A program made the translations under genes and the position numbers. A stretch of DNA of 64,000 bases from Pseudophaeomoniella oleicola (Eukaryota; Ascomycota; Eurotiomycetes; Phaeomoniellales; Phaeomoniellaceae). Positions within the stretch are counted from its first letter, which is position 1; each line of letters opens with the position of its first letter. Where the stretch lies: contig QWDQ01000003.1 in assembly GCA_003868215.1 (NCBI GenBank), positions 248,001 through 312,000 on the forward strand. The letters are read 5' to 3'. This document shows, piece after piece, positions 11,673 to 22,800 of this stretch. A model generated the notes under the pieces. The model was given only the letters and a program-made list of their open reading frames with translations. It was not told the DNA's origin and ran no database searches.

Positions 11673-12472
11673 ATGCATCACAAATTCACCATCCAATCCC
11701 CCACCCCAACAACCGTCTGCTTCACCGTCTCCTCCTCCGGTCGCCTGGCCAGCACAACCCGCGCCTCCTCGCTCGTGTTCTACATCGGCGTCGTCGCGCG
11801 TGTATTAGTCGCGTGCGCGATCTTGCTCGTCGAGGTCGTGCAGTTGAGAATGGTTTTGGGATGGACGGTTGAGAGCGAGAAGGGGATGGGATGGTCAACG
11901 ACGTGGGGTGGTGGTGGGGGTGGTCTTGGATCGATTTTGTTGCTGGTGGCGGAGGCGTTTGCGGAGGCAGTGGATTGGAGGGTTTGTGTTGGGGTTGGGC
12001 TGCTGGGGTTGTGGGTGTTGTCGAGGAAGTATTATGCAGGTATGTTCATTCTGTTGTGATCACCTCTTCTGGAGATGGAGGTGATAGAAGAAAAAGTGTG
12101 GTATGGTTTTCTGATTGATTGGACTTTTTTCACATTTAGAGGAATCTTTGCTTGTGATTCGTGGGCTCGGTGTTCAGACTACTTCGTCCTCTCCGTCGTA
12201 TCTGTCTACGTCGACTACTCGGTTCATTCCGGCCACACAGATCCAGGACATTGTCATCCACGAAGCTTTCAAAGGTCTTGAAGTTCGGTTCTACTTGGCC
12301 GTGATCGTGGAGGGTGAAAGTGAAGTCGTTGTTGTATTTCCGGTACGTTTTACTTGTGAATCATGGGTATCATGGCCGCTACTAATATACATAGAACTTA
12401 TTGCCCAAACGAGCCATCTTAGAAGAAGTCTGGCGCGGTGCACGAAAATGTCTCTACGATGGGCGTGGCTGA
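11673..12472 (+). CDS. GPI15: GPI-GlcNAc transferase subunit PIG-H/GPI15
   Basis: Three exons, 11673-12039, 12140-12342 and 12395-12472, giving 215 residues. The protein is a subunit of the ER-membrane complex that transfers GlcNAc to phosphatidylinositol, the first step of GPI-anchor synthesis. Two hydrophobic segments lie at about residues 35-60 and 105-120. They are followed by the PIG-H domain: EESLLVIRGLGVQTTSS, then RFIPATQIQDIVIHEAF, then LPKRAILEEVWRGARKCLYD at the C-terminus. Both introns (100 and 52 nt) have GTATGT or GTACGT donors, and the domain is continuous only when they are removed. The stop lies 7 nt from the stop of the convergent DEG1 gene, so the mature transcripts must overlap. 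Confidence 0.93.
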
Positions 12473-12479
12473 GGTCAAT

Positions 12480-14252
12480 CTAACCTTCTACAGCCTGCTC
12501 TTCAACTGCTTTTGCGTCTCTTTTGGATTGCTTCCTGCTTCCTTTACCAGCCCTATAGCGAGCATTCTGGACCTCCAACGAGTCCATCTTTTGCTTTTCC
12601 ATCACAGGAACGTATCTGCCGACGAATCTTGCGGAGTCACCTCCATCGAAGATCTTCTGGCTGCGTAGAATGTCCCCAGAGCGCGTCCCACCCCGTTGCA
12701 ACGACGTTTGATCGCCTTGGCCAGCGACGAGATCCATAAGGCTCGCGGCGAGGACTTCATCAATCTTGGCCTTCCGCCAGACTTTCCATGTTTGATCCAT
12801 GGTACCCATAAGGCCGAATTTGCCGTCACTCTTGTTCTTGATGGCTTCGAGTCCCAGTGCATCACCGGCATAAATCCAGTCAATTGAATCTTCTTGGCTA
12901 TCACTGTCTTTCTTAGGGAAAATGCAGTCCCACAATACTAACGGTGCATCGGAGGCCATATCGTACATCGGCCTGCCAGGGTTACGATCAATGTCGAGTA
13001 GATCGTCCACAAGAGAAGGCTTTTCTAAGCCTTGCCCGATTAAGAATAATATAGCCACCATACATCGGATCTGGTGCCATAGGAACGCGGTGCCATGGAC
13101 CTCGAAATAATAAACCTTTGGCCCATGGACGGCAGTCTGGCTAGAGTCTCCAGCAGTCGTCTCGCTGTTTCGCGAACCATACGTCTGAGCAAGCTCTGTC
13201 ATTTTAGTTATGAAATGTGGTCCATCGCGCTCAGGAACCTCTTCGATCGATGCATGAAGAACTCGACGTTCGCAGCTCGCCATCTGCTTGCTCTCATCTA
13301 TTCTGCAAAAGTTCCGGAAGTCATGGAGACCAATGAACCTGGAACAAGCCTCTCTCATAGACTCAATATTCAGGTACCCCGTCCTTTGTTCAAGGCTCCC
13401 ACCATCCTGGCTTCGAAAGCCGAGAGGTCCGGGAGTGGGAAGGAACGCGGGATTGGTGAAATAGTATCTGTACCTCCGTTGCCCGCATGAAAAGCGCGCA
13501 TCGAAGCCTGGTGGTGGATCAGGACACCATGCTAAAGCACGAATATCCCTTGGTAGTATCGAGTTCAGAATAGATAGATACGGTAATTCGTCCTTTATCG
13601 GGTCAAATGGCTGTGCTTCGTTATCAGACTCCGGCTCGAAGCCTGGTAAAGTGTCGTCAGGCGTGTTCTCCGTGTCTTTTGCAACCTGGCCGGCCATCGC
13701 ACCGGAAGGCTGCGAGGTTTCGCCTGTGGCTTTGGCTTGTTCTATAGGGCGGTTACTCCGCACCCTGATCCCGATTACTTGGCCGAAAGCGCTGACGCCG
13801 CGATCGGTTCTGCCACATTTGCTGTACTGACAGCCCTCCCAGCTAAGAGAGATGGGTGTCTGCATGCGAATTCTGGGGTTCCACTGGATCTCAATTGGTT
13901 CGTCACAGTCCGGGGCAATCAACCTTCCTTTCCTGAGCGCCTTCCATAGGATTTCTTCGATAGTCGGAAGCGGCGTCTTATTACCATTCGCACACTCGTA
14001 TCCATTGTAGTTCTGCCCCAGATACGCAAACTTGAGTGCAATGAACCGCGTGGAGTACTTCGAGGGATCAAAAGCCCGAAGTTGCGCGGCGTGCTTCTGT
14101 GCACCAACAACCGTGTCGTTGGTCGTCGACAGCCCAAATTCCGCATTTTTGGCATCGAGCTGACGCTCTAATTCAGACACCCGGGCGATCAAGTCCTTGT
14201 GGCTCCATTGGGAATAATCTGCAGCTTGGACCGGTTGTGAGGCGGTGGTGGC

Positions 14253-14287
<35 letters not shown>

Positions 14288-14312
14288 ATGCTCCCATATT
14301 GGACGGAGCCAT
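12480..14312 (-). CDS. DEG1: tRNA pseudouridine(38/39) synthase, TruA family
   Basis: Intronless, 610 residues from the ATG at 14312; an in-frame ATG at 14444 would give 654. It isomerises U38/U39 in the anticodon stem-loop of tRNAs (yeast Deg1/Pus3). The catalytic motif CGRTDRGVSA carries the essential Asp (about residue 170). Other TruA/PUS3 features are RFIALKFAYLGQNYNGYE, LPYLSILNSILPRDIRALAW, FCRIDESK and HGTAFLWHQIRCMVAILFLIG. The N-terminus has a poly-Ala run encoded by a GCA repeat, then a short heptad-like helix (HKDLIARVSELERQLD) typical of fungal Deg1. Residues added by the upstream ATG are Arg-rich, so the start is uncertain. The C-terminal tail is Lys/Arg-rich. Confidence 0.94.
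14253..14283. repeat. CAG/GCA trinucleotide tract in DEG1 coding sequence
   Basis: About ten tandem CAG units on the + strand encode the poly-alanine run near the N-terminus of the minus-strand DEG1 product. Length changes would stay in frame. Confidence 0.85.
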
Positions 14313-14444
14313 CCGTACGAGGTGCCTCTCTTTGGTAAATCGATATTTTCGTCCACCGTCAACACGGGACGGCCAATAACAACACAGATTCGTTAATCTC
14401 CTATTGAGGCCGAGCCTGGTAGATATTGGGCTCCAAGCTGGCAT

Positions 14445-15172
14445 CGGCAAAAGGTTCTGTCTTGTCTGTACCGTCAATTCATTACTGCTGGTCCAAATCT
14501 CTAGTTAATTATATATATAAAAAAATATATGTACGTCCAAGGGAAGAAACGTCAATATCACGACCCCAGAAGAAAATAAATTTATTTCCGCTTTTGAGTT
14601 GCTTCGCAGGTCCGGAGAAAAGTTGATCACGCCCCGCTTACTCTAAGAGTGCCGGAAAGCATTCGCTGATATAATTAATCATTAGTAGATGGTCGGAAAA
14701 CAACGAGTTGTCTACATATATATAATTCATTGATATATGTTGTAGTGAATGCGAGTAAATTTAAGGCCTAGACATAATCATTGATTTTTTTGATGTTAGT
14801 ACCTAAGTATACCAATGTTCCCAAAGTAATAAATAACGTTAGGACTTCAAGCAGCGTGTCCCCTATTGCCTTGCTTCTTAGCACTCTCATTTTGTAGCTT
14901 GATCTCGCTGTAAGTCACAGGATCTCTGGATCATCTGGTACAGCCTGAAGTACGGTGTTGATCATCGTGTAGCGACCGGAACTACACCAGCTTCTTACGT
15001 AGTAGATTTTTGAATAAAAGAGGTGAGTAAGGACGTTCACAGGGGGTACTCAAAATCTCCGTGCCTTGTCCTTGGCTGTTCTTATGGTGATTTGCTCCTG
15101 TGTGTTCCTCCCAAATGTTACCTCGACCAAATCTCCCCCTCCTCCTGCCGTTCCATCAACATCGCCAGCCTT
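14445..15172. other. intergenic, DEG1 start to MDR stop
   Basis: About 730 bp, AT-rich in the left half (around 14510-14860). It should contain the DEG1 promoter and the MDR 3' UTR. No gene seen. Confidence 0.5.
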
Positions 15173-16376
15173 CTACTGTACTTTGACAACGACCTTCCCG
15201 AAGTGTTTCTGATCCCACATGTACTGGTATGCTTCCTTGGTGTCCTTGAGGTCGAACACGTGAGAGTCGATGACGGGTTTGATGCCGTTGGCTTCGATGG
15301 CGTCGTTCATCTCCTGGAACAAGAGACGAGAGCCGACACGGATGCCGCGGATGATACACGAACGGCTGAGGGTCTCTAATGGGGAGGGGCCGCCTTGGAC
15401 ACCGCCTAGGAATCTGTGGAAGAGGAAATCAGCACGACTAGATTCTTAAATGGACCCTTGTCGAGAGAAAGGGGAAGGGGAAAAGGAATCAGAAGATTCT
15501 CAGTAGTCATGACGTACCCTATGACTGAGATGATTCCGTCAATCTTGACGGCTTTGAGACTCTGTTCCAAGCTCTTCGGCCCACCGACTTCAATGACATT
15601 GTGGACGCCGACTTCACCAGGGGTTAACTTCTTCGCCGTTTCTCCCCAATTCTGATCCTCTTTGTAGTTGATTACGTGGTGCACGCCCAACTCTTTCAAT
15701 CTCTTCGCTTTAGCCTCCGAGCTGGTTGTCGCAATCACTTTTGCACCGGCCGCGATGGCGAATTGTACTGCAAAGATACTCACGCCACCAGTCCCCTGGG
15801 TAAGAACCCATTCACCGGGTTTCAGGGGTGTCAGACCGTAGAGAGAGTTCCAGGCAGTCACAGCGGCACACGGTAGCGTTGCCGCTTCTTCGAACGACAG
15901 GCTTTCTGGTACACGAACGAGGCTCTTCTCTTCGAAAACGCCATGTTGCCGCAGTGTGCCGTCGAGCGGACCACCGAGGCATTCGCGGGCGTCTTTTGGG
16001 GCCAAGGATCCGCCATAATGGCGTTGATTGAAGACTGGGCAGACCTTGTCACCGGTCTTGAACTCGGAGACACGGGATCCCACCGCAACGATGGTACCTG
16101 AGCCATCGGACGCAGGAACTACAGGGTAATCGAGGGGAAAGATGTACGTGCCCTTCAGAATGGTGAGGTCAGTCACGAGAAGTAAGAATGAAGGGGACGG
16201 ATATAGCTGCTTGCCTTTGCAATAGTAAGATCTCTGTAGTTCAGACTGGCCGCTTTAATCTCGACCAAGCAGTCATGATCACCTAGCTTCGGAATCTCGA
16301 CATCACTCTGAAACTTCAATTGATCGAAGCCTTGAGAACCTTCAATCACCCATTGTTGTGTTTTGTTTGGCGCCAT
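15173..16376 (-). CDS. medium-chain dehydrogenase/reductase (quinone oxidoreductase/ADH-like)
   Basis: Three exons, 16376-16215, 16152-15518 and 15413-15173, giving 345 residues. It is an NAD(P)-dependent MDR oxidoreductase: a GroES-like N-terminal domain (SLNYRDLTIAKG, then FPLDYPVVPASDGSG) and a Rossmann domain with GTGGVS at residues 174-179. The usual catalytic Cys/His/Glu zinc ligands and the four-Cys structural zinc lobe are not evident, so it resembles the zinc-free quinone-oxidoreductase branch; the substrate is unknown. Intron 2 (15414-15517) is ordinary GT-AG. Intron 1 (16153-16214, 62 nt) appears to be GC-AG: the exon ends AAG, the intron begins GCAAGC and ends TGAAG, and removal restores the family string IAKGTYIFPLDYP. 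No partner gene is adjacent. Confidence 0.9.
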
Positions 16377-16868
16377 TCTGGTTCTGTGATCTCTATCCCC
16401 TTTGAATTACAGAGGACTATTGATAATTACTGAACTTGGAGAGTGTGGACAGTATGCAAAGTCCCCGGATCATAGAACACTTCAACCATTATACAGAGAG
16501 ACACATTCGGACCTGGTCTCTTTCCAAAACTTTCCAGGTGATATCACAAGTGGATTGCTCCATCTTTACCGGGTAGAACGGATCGAAGTCCACGCAAAAC
16601 CTCGGTAAGGTATCGATTAATAAGCAGTACCCCGAGCAGTAGCATGTTTCGGTATTAATAATAATATATATTACAGTAATTCAATATCACCATGAATATG
16701 TACTACCGTTCCAATGATGCTACAGTCATATCGTCTACAAGTAATCATAACGGGTCATTCACCCCTGTGAGCACATGTCCTTTTCTTCATAATGCCGTAA
16801 ACACCGCGCTATGTGTAGCAAGAGGAGCTCTTTCATGACTGAACATTCTGCCACTTTCTGTGCCTTGT
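16377..16868. other. intergenic, MDR start to MUS7 stop
   Basis: 492 bp with an AT-rich stretch near 16660-16680. It holds the MDR promoter and the 3' end of the MUS7-type gene. Nothing else seen. Confidence 0.5.
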
Positions 16869-19800
16869 TTATAGAAAGAACAATCTCCATTCTTCGCCAT
16901 TCATGCCCGGGACGAGACTTGTGCTTTCGTCTTTCAGCTCCCTGGCAACATGAGAACCAAATTCCGACTGAAATGTGGCGTTACCTCTACCCAGTCGGTC
17001 AACATTGTTCCAATTGTGAGCCCAATGATGACATGCGGCCCAAATAGTCCATCTAGTCCATTTACTGATGCTTCCTACTGCTTCGATCTCGCTCCTCAGG
17101 CATTTTTGAATTCTCTGGGCAGAGACAACCTCTCTCGGACTGTTATACTTATTGATAAAGATACCACGCCCTGGGATTCGGGACCAAGAGCCTTGAAAAC
17201 CAGACGCTAATTCTGCCCGCGTAAAAGCCAGCATTGAATCCGCTTCCAACGGTAAATCGGGCCAGCCGTCGATCAACAGGCCACTATCGGTACTTGTCGA
17301 AGTGACTTGATGCGCCATGCCACTGACAAAGCAGTCGAACCATTCCAGAGCATCCACAATTCCTCCCAAAAGCTCTTCCGCTTGTTCTGACAGTGCGACA
17401 CCGTCACGAATGAGAAAATCGATTGGAGGAAGGATATATGCCACGGTTGAGAATAAGTTGCAAAACGCGTCCACAGTGTGCGGCATTAGCTCGAGGGTTG
17501 GTAAATCAACTGGGCATTGTTGCAAAGTAGCATGAAAGGAGTCTAGCAATGAAGCGGTGGACTGAAGAAAGACGAGAACATTGCCGAATCCCACCAGCGG
17601 CGTGCTAAAGCTATGACCTAGGGATGGTCGAACTGATATATCGGGTCCAATTTCCGTTACTGTCGGAAGCACTGTCTTGTAGATATTCCGGATAGTCTCC
17701 AGAATCGGTGGGATTAGGCAGTGACCATATTCCGTGAACATCTGCTCGATATAGGCAGGAAAAACACAACGTAGCAAGAAGTGCTGTAGACATTTAGCCT
17801 GGCTCTGGAGCTCGATCGTGGTACATTCTGCATCGTTTATCGCAGTCACTATCTGTTCTTGTAATGACGTTTGATTGTCGTCAAGTGCTGCCCTCTCAAG
17901 AACATTGTACAGAAATGTGATCAGTGGCTTTTGGCTGGACTGTGTTTCTAGGTTCAGTGAATATTGTCGAAGCGAGATATACACAGAAGATGCTGGTTGA
18001 GGGAACGTGGAGGGTTCATTGAAAAAAGACTCCATCTTTCTGTATCCTGGAAGATAGATACTCATTTGTTCGAGGACATCCCGAACAAATTCTACATATT
18101 CCTCCCGTGGTTGGCGCTCGTTATGGTGTCCAATCTCTTTATAGTGCGCCTTCATAGAGATGAGCAATGCCATCATGAGCTCCCTTGCCATTGCGCTTTG
18201 CTCCTGTGACATGCGCGAAGCTCGAATGTTGAGCATGATGGTCGACAGCAGTCTCTTCGCCGATATGTTCTGGACCAGTGAGAATGATGAGCTCCGAAGA
18301 AATGGCTCGTGGTGAGAAAGAAGTGCCTGTGTTAGACGAGGAAGCCACACATGGTAGCAATCCGGTTCCGCTAAGGATTTTATGTAACCCTCCAGGATGT
18401 TTGCACGATTCTCACTATAGAACGATGCCCCGAGCTTGTCGGTTAGATGGGCGATAAATAGAGGATAGTAAAGTCGCTTTTGAGGCGTGTTTCTAAACCA
18501 AACCCAGGACTCATGATGCTGTTGTGACACTAGATTGCCTGCGTTGTGCAAGCCAGATGTGGCCAAACCGTGTATGATACTAGTCCAGCACGAGAGAAGC
18601 TCTTCTAGGATATCTGATGCCGGTGGCTCATCAGACCCTATAGCATCACAAGTAAACCGAAACAGATTCGGGAAAAATGCTGAATTGATGTATTGCAGTG
18701 AATCAAGTTGCGGTTGATCCATGAGTGCCTCAAGACCACTCCAGTCGCCGTACTCTTGACTATCTTCATTCATTCTGGAGTTGACTTGCAGCGACGGCTT
18801 GTCAAGCTCTGATGTTTCATCCCTGACAGGAATTGTCCTTGCCACAAGAGCAAGGACGAGCTCGAAAACTCGAAGGTAGAGCTCGTCACATTGATGAGAT
18901 CTGGCGGAGAAAAGTCCAAGGATATTACCAATGGTTTCTTTGGTGACAAGTGAAACTGCTTGTTCATCTTCGCGGCAAGCCTTCACCACCTGTATTTGTG
19001 TTTCCAATATTTCCAGGACGAAACGTTCCAGTTGGCACTTGTTGTACCTAATGATGGATGTCACATGTTCATCCGACCAACCCTCGCGTTGACCTTGCAC
19101 TTCGTGCGAAACCTGTCGATGTTGTTGGAGCATTGCTTGTACCATCGATTCGAGCATCCTAGATAAGGGTCCCAACGTAGATAGGGGCTCCGGAGTAGAT
19201 ACCTGGAAGGTCACTAGACGACCCCAGGTCCTGAGGCTGATACGACAAGCACTTAGATGTGATTCACTGAAATCCACGAGGTCTTCGAACCGTTGTAACC
19301 GCGGGCGATATTGCGCAGGAGCGGCGCAATAGAGTACAGTGAGCAGATCATGATGATTTTTGAGAGGTGTCAGGCTCTGCTCCTCAACCTCGTCATATTT
19401 CGAAGACACATGACCATTGTTTGGTACTAGCCGAAATAAGAGGTTCTTGAGACGACGCCTTGCGTTGGAATCGGAATCCTTCTGCGAGGCCAGATCTCTC
19501 ACTACGAATGCAATGAGTTTAAGCATACTCTGAAAACTACTGTCTGCTTTATCTGGCTGGAGTTTCGTCTGTTCAGTGAGGTTGTCGAGGAATGCTGGGT
19601 AGCTGTAATGTTCTTCTGCCGGACTCTTGAGCCCGCGGCGACGAAAAACGTCGTAGAGTAGATCTAGAATAAGTTCGGGGTTACCCCAACGGAAAGTCTG
19701 CGCCAATACATGACATCTTTGATAGGCGGTTCGGCTGTAGAAGGGTGGACTTTTCCCGTGAGAGTCACTCGATAGCGGAAGAACTTGCGCGCGAGACAAT

Positions 19801-22800
19801 AAGAGCTTGACAGCCATCCAGTTTGCGGCTGGTGTGGCTAAGTCATGAACGTGTCCGAGGGGACCTATGGCCATAACCGTGGCAGTAACAAAGAGATCCT
19901 TCCAGCATGTCTCGACAAACTCCAAATCGTCCGCTGGCGTATCCTTACGCAAGATACAATCATTGTAGAAATCCCAGAAAGTAGCCCACCGTGTAGGAAG
20001 AGGCGCGGTATCCAGGAGGTGATGAACAAGGACAAGAGCATCCAACTGCGGGTGTTGCCAGCAGTCGAGCTTCTGGTCGCGCGTGGCCCGAACAGTCACC
20101 AGTAGATTATAAAGAGATTTCATATGGCTTTCACTGGCAGCCAATGGTCCCAAGATCATGAGTAGCTTTTCATATGCAGATGTTAGGTCCTCCAGCTGGG
20201 CATTGGAGCAACCTCTGAGTGAGTATGCATAGGCTGCATGAGAAAGTGCCGCTAGCCTCATGATGACTCGAACTAAATGACGGTTCGAAGTGATCTGTAC
20301 CCTTTCCCAGGAGACCTCAAGATCTTCAGCTACCTTCAATGATAAGCTGGGAATTCTCTCAATTCCTGCTGCATCGGAACATTGTTCATTATGACTAAGC
20401 CATGCGAGGGCTTGCTCCAAGTGTGTAATAGCTGTTGCCAAATTCTCACCATTGTCCATCTCGCCTTGGGAGGGACTTCCTTCTGCATGTGCTATTACCC
20501 CATCTAGGTGATGAATAAGTGCACCAAAGCTGGCCGGAAGTTGATCAGTGACTGCTGGCTCTTCTGCCATTTGTCGATGTTGGGCGACCGGTTCATTATC
20601 ATGGTCCGGAACGGGCATCCCAAATATTGAAGCAAGCTTTCCGCTACCGACAAAGCTTTCCCGATCAAGGCATGTTCCCGTGGATAAGGGAAGCAGTCCA
20701 AAATCCATAGAGTATGTCGTAGCCCTTCCCACATATCTGGAGATGGATTCTTGTTGCCTGATCAAAGGTAGTTTCGTTTGATTCACTGGGATTGCTGCGA
20801 AGCCTGTCTGTCTAGGTATCGATTTTCTCGGTCGCCGAAACTTGCGCCGTGCCCTCGCCTCTCTCGGGAGCGCGTCTTGACCGGTCTCGGGAACAGGATG
20901 TATTGTATTAGTAATGGGTTTGGGATCGTGGTCATTCAAGCTGTGAAGGACTGTCCGAGTCGTGTTCCGATTCAATGCAGCTAGAGTCTTACTGAACCGA
21001 CTAGAGGACTGTCGCTCATACGAGCCTTCGATCTGTCTTTCGATCTGAGCATCGCGCATACCAAGGGTGTGCAACCTCGGCGTCAAATTGCCAAGTCGCC
21101 TCCGGGGTCTGTGAACCAAACCTGACTTCCGTGCTGCGCTGCTTTCGGGAGTGCCCATGCCAACAATCCTTGAAGAGTCCCAGTTCGGGGCTGTCGGTTG
21201 CAATGGGTTACGTTTCTCGCGTGCCAGAATCTCAGCAATCAGACGGTTGATTGGACGAGCCAATGCATTCGAGTCTGGGGAGAGGGGGGAGTCGTGCGAT
21301 TGGTCAAGTTGTTCATTCACAGCACGCTCTTTCAAGGGGACCCGGCCGATGTTCCTAGTGCCATGCGGCGTTTCTTCAGGTCTACGCGGAAGTCGGCCGT
21401 TCTTCCATTGCTTAAGGACCTTTCTGGCATCACGATTATCTTCATTGTGCGCAAGCTGGATCACCTTTCGATTGGGCGTATGTCGAGACTTGTCTTTCCT
21501 CGACCTCGCCTGTCTTGCGGCAACCTTCAGAAATCGAGGTTGCTGGCTGCGAGGTAGCAGGCCCAAATCCGTGGCATCCAGTATACCAACAACGGAAGGA
21601 TGGGTGCGAGACGACAGCGAAGGTAATGAGAGCTGGCGCGGATGTTTCGTGGTGTTTCTCGGCCTCTTTTGTGCCTTGACTGCCAACATGTCTTTCGCTT
21701 TTGCGGATGTCGAGCCCCGTGCCAAGCCATGGGCATTTGACGATGAAGCACTCCGCTTACTTTTCACACCAGGCGTCGAGCGTGTTATTGGTGGTGCCAT
21801 GGAGTCGATGCTATCCTCTTCTTGTATATCATCATCAAAGAAATCTAAGGCATCGAGCCTCGCCTGCCTCAGCTGCGTGCTTTGAACAGACTTACGAGCC
21901 GAAATCGAATCGTCGGAAGAGCTATCCGAGAGCAATTCGTCAAAATCTCGGTAGCCTTTTCTTCCCACCATGAGCTTGCGGACTTTGTGCGCGACACCCT
22001 TAATCTCTTTACTCTTGATCTGTTTTGATGGAGAAACGTGAGATAGCTCCCTGCTTTTTTGAAAAGGTTCATCGCGCTTCATTCGGTCTAAGCGAAGCCA
22101 CGAAGCAGGCAAAACGCCTTTTATCTTGCGTTGTAGCCCTTCGATGCGCTGCGTATCATCTTCAGGATGTTCAGCATGGGAGTGCTTTCCGTCATCAGAC
22201 GCCTCCTGCTCGCTCCCACCTGAATCGTCACTTGAAGTATTGATATCAATTGCTGCGGATGGGTCTGATATCTTCATGTTCGACGTGTTTCGGCTATGCA
22301 TAGTCGGCGGGGTCAAGCCCCGTGGAACGCGAAACCCATCATCTGTCACCACAGTGGGGTGTGGGAGATCTGGTTCTGGTCTTGAAGACGGGACATCAAA
22401 CATCAGAAGATCATCATCTTCGTCACGGTTTAGCAGGCCATCCTCGAGATTTTGATTGGGAAATTGGTCATTTTCGTCGTCTGGAAAGTCGAATATTGAG
22501 TTGTAGTCGCGGATAAGCGAAGGATCATGGTAGCCCTTGCTATGATCAAGTTTCCGTCTCTTATAGCTCAATCTTGGTATCTTCTCTCGCCCACTGATTA
22601 ACCAGTCGCCAAGGTCTGGGCTACTCTCACCATTGGAGTGCTCACGCCTGCGTGGCTGTGTCGAATGGGAACTATCTCGCGGAGATTTGCACGAACTGCT
22701 TTGTTGACCCCCCTGTGACTCTCCGTTATCGTTGCTATCGCCTGTGGACTCTTGCAGCAAGATTCGGACAGGCTTGATGCCTCTAGCTTTGAGCGATTGT

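Noticed and set aside
21151-21885. 244-codon plus-strand open frame inside the MUS7-type gene
   Set aside because: It is antisense to a continuous 2219-residue coding frame, has Cys/Arg-rich composition typical of shadow frames and shows no motif.
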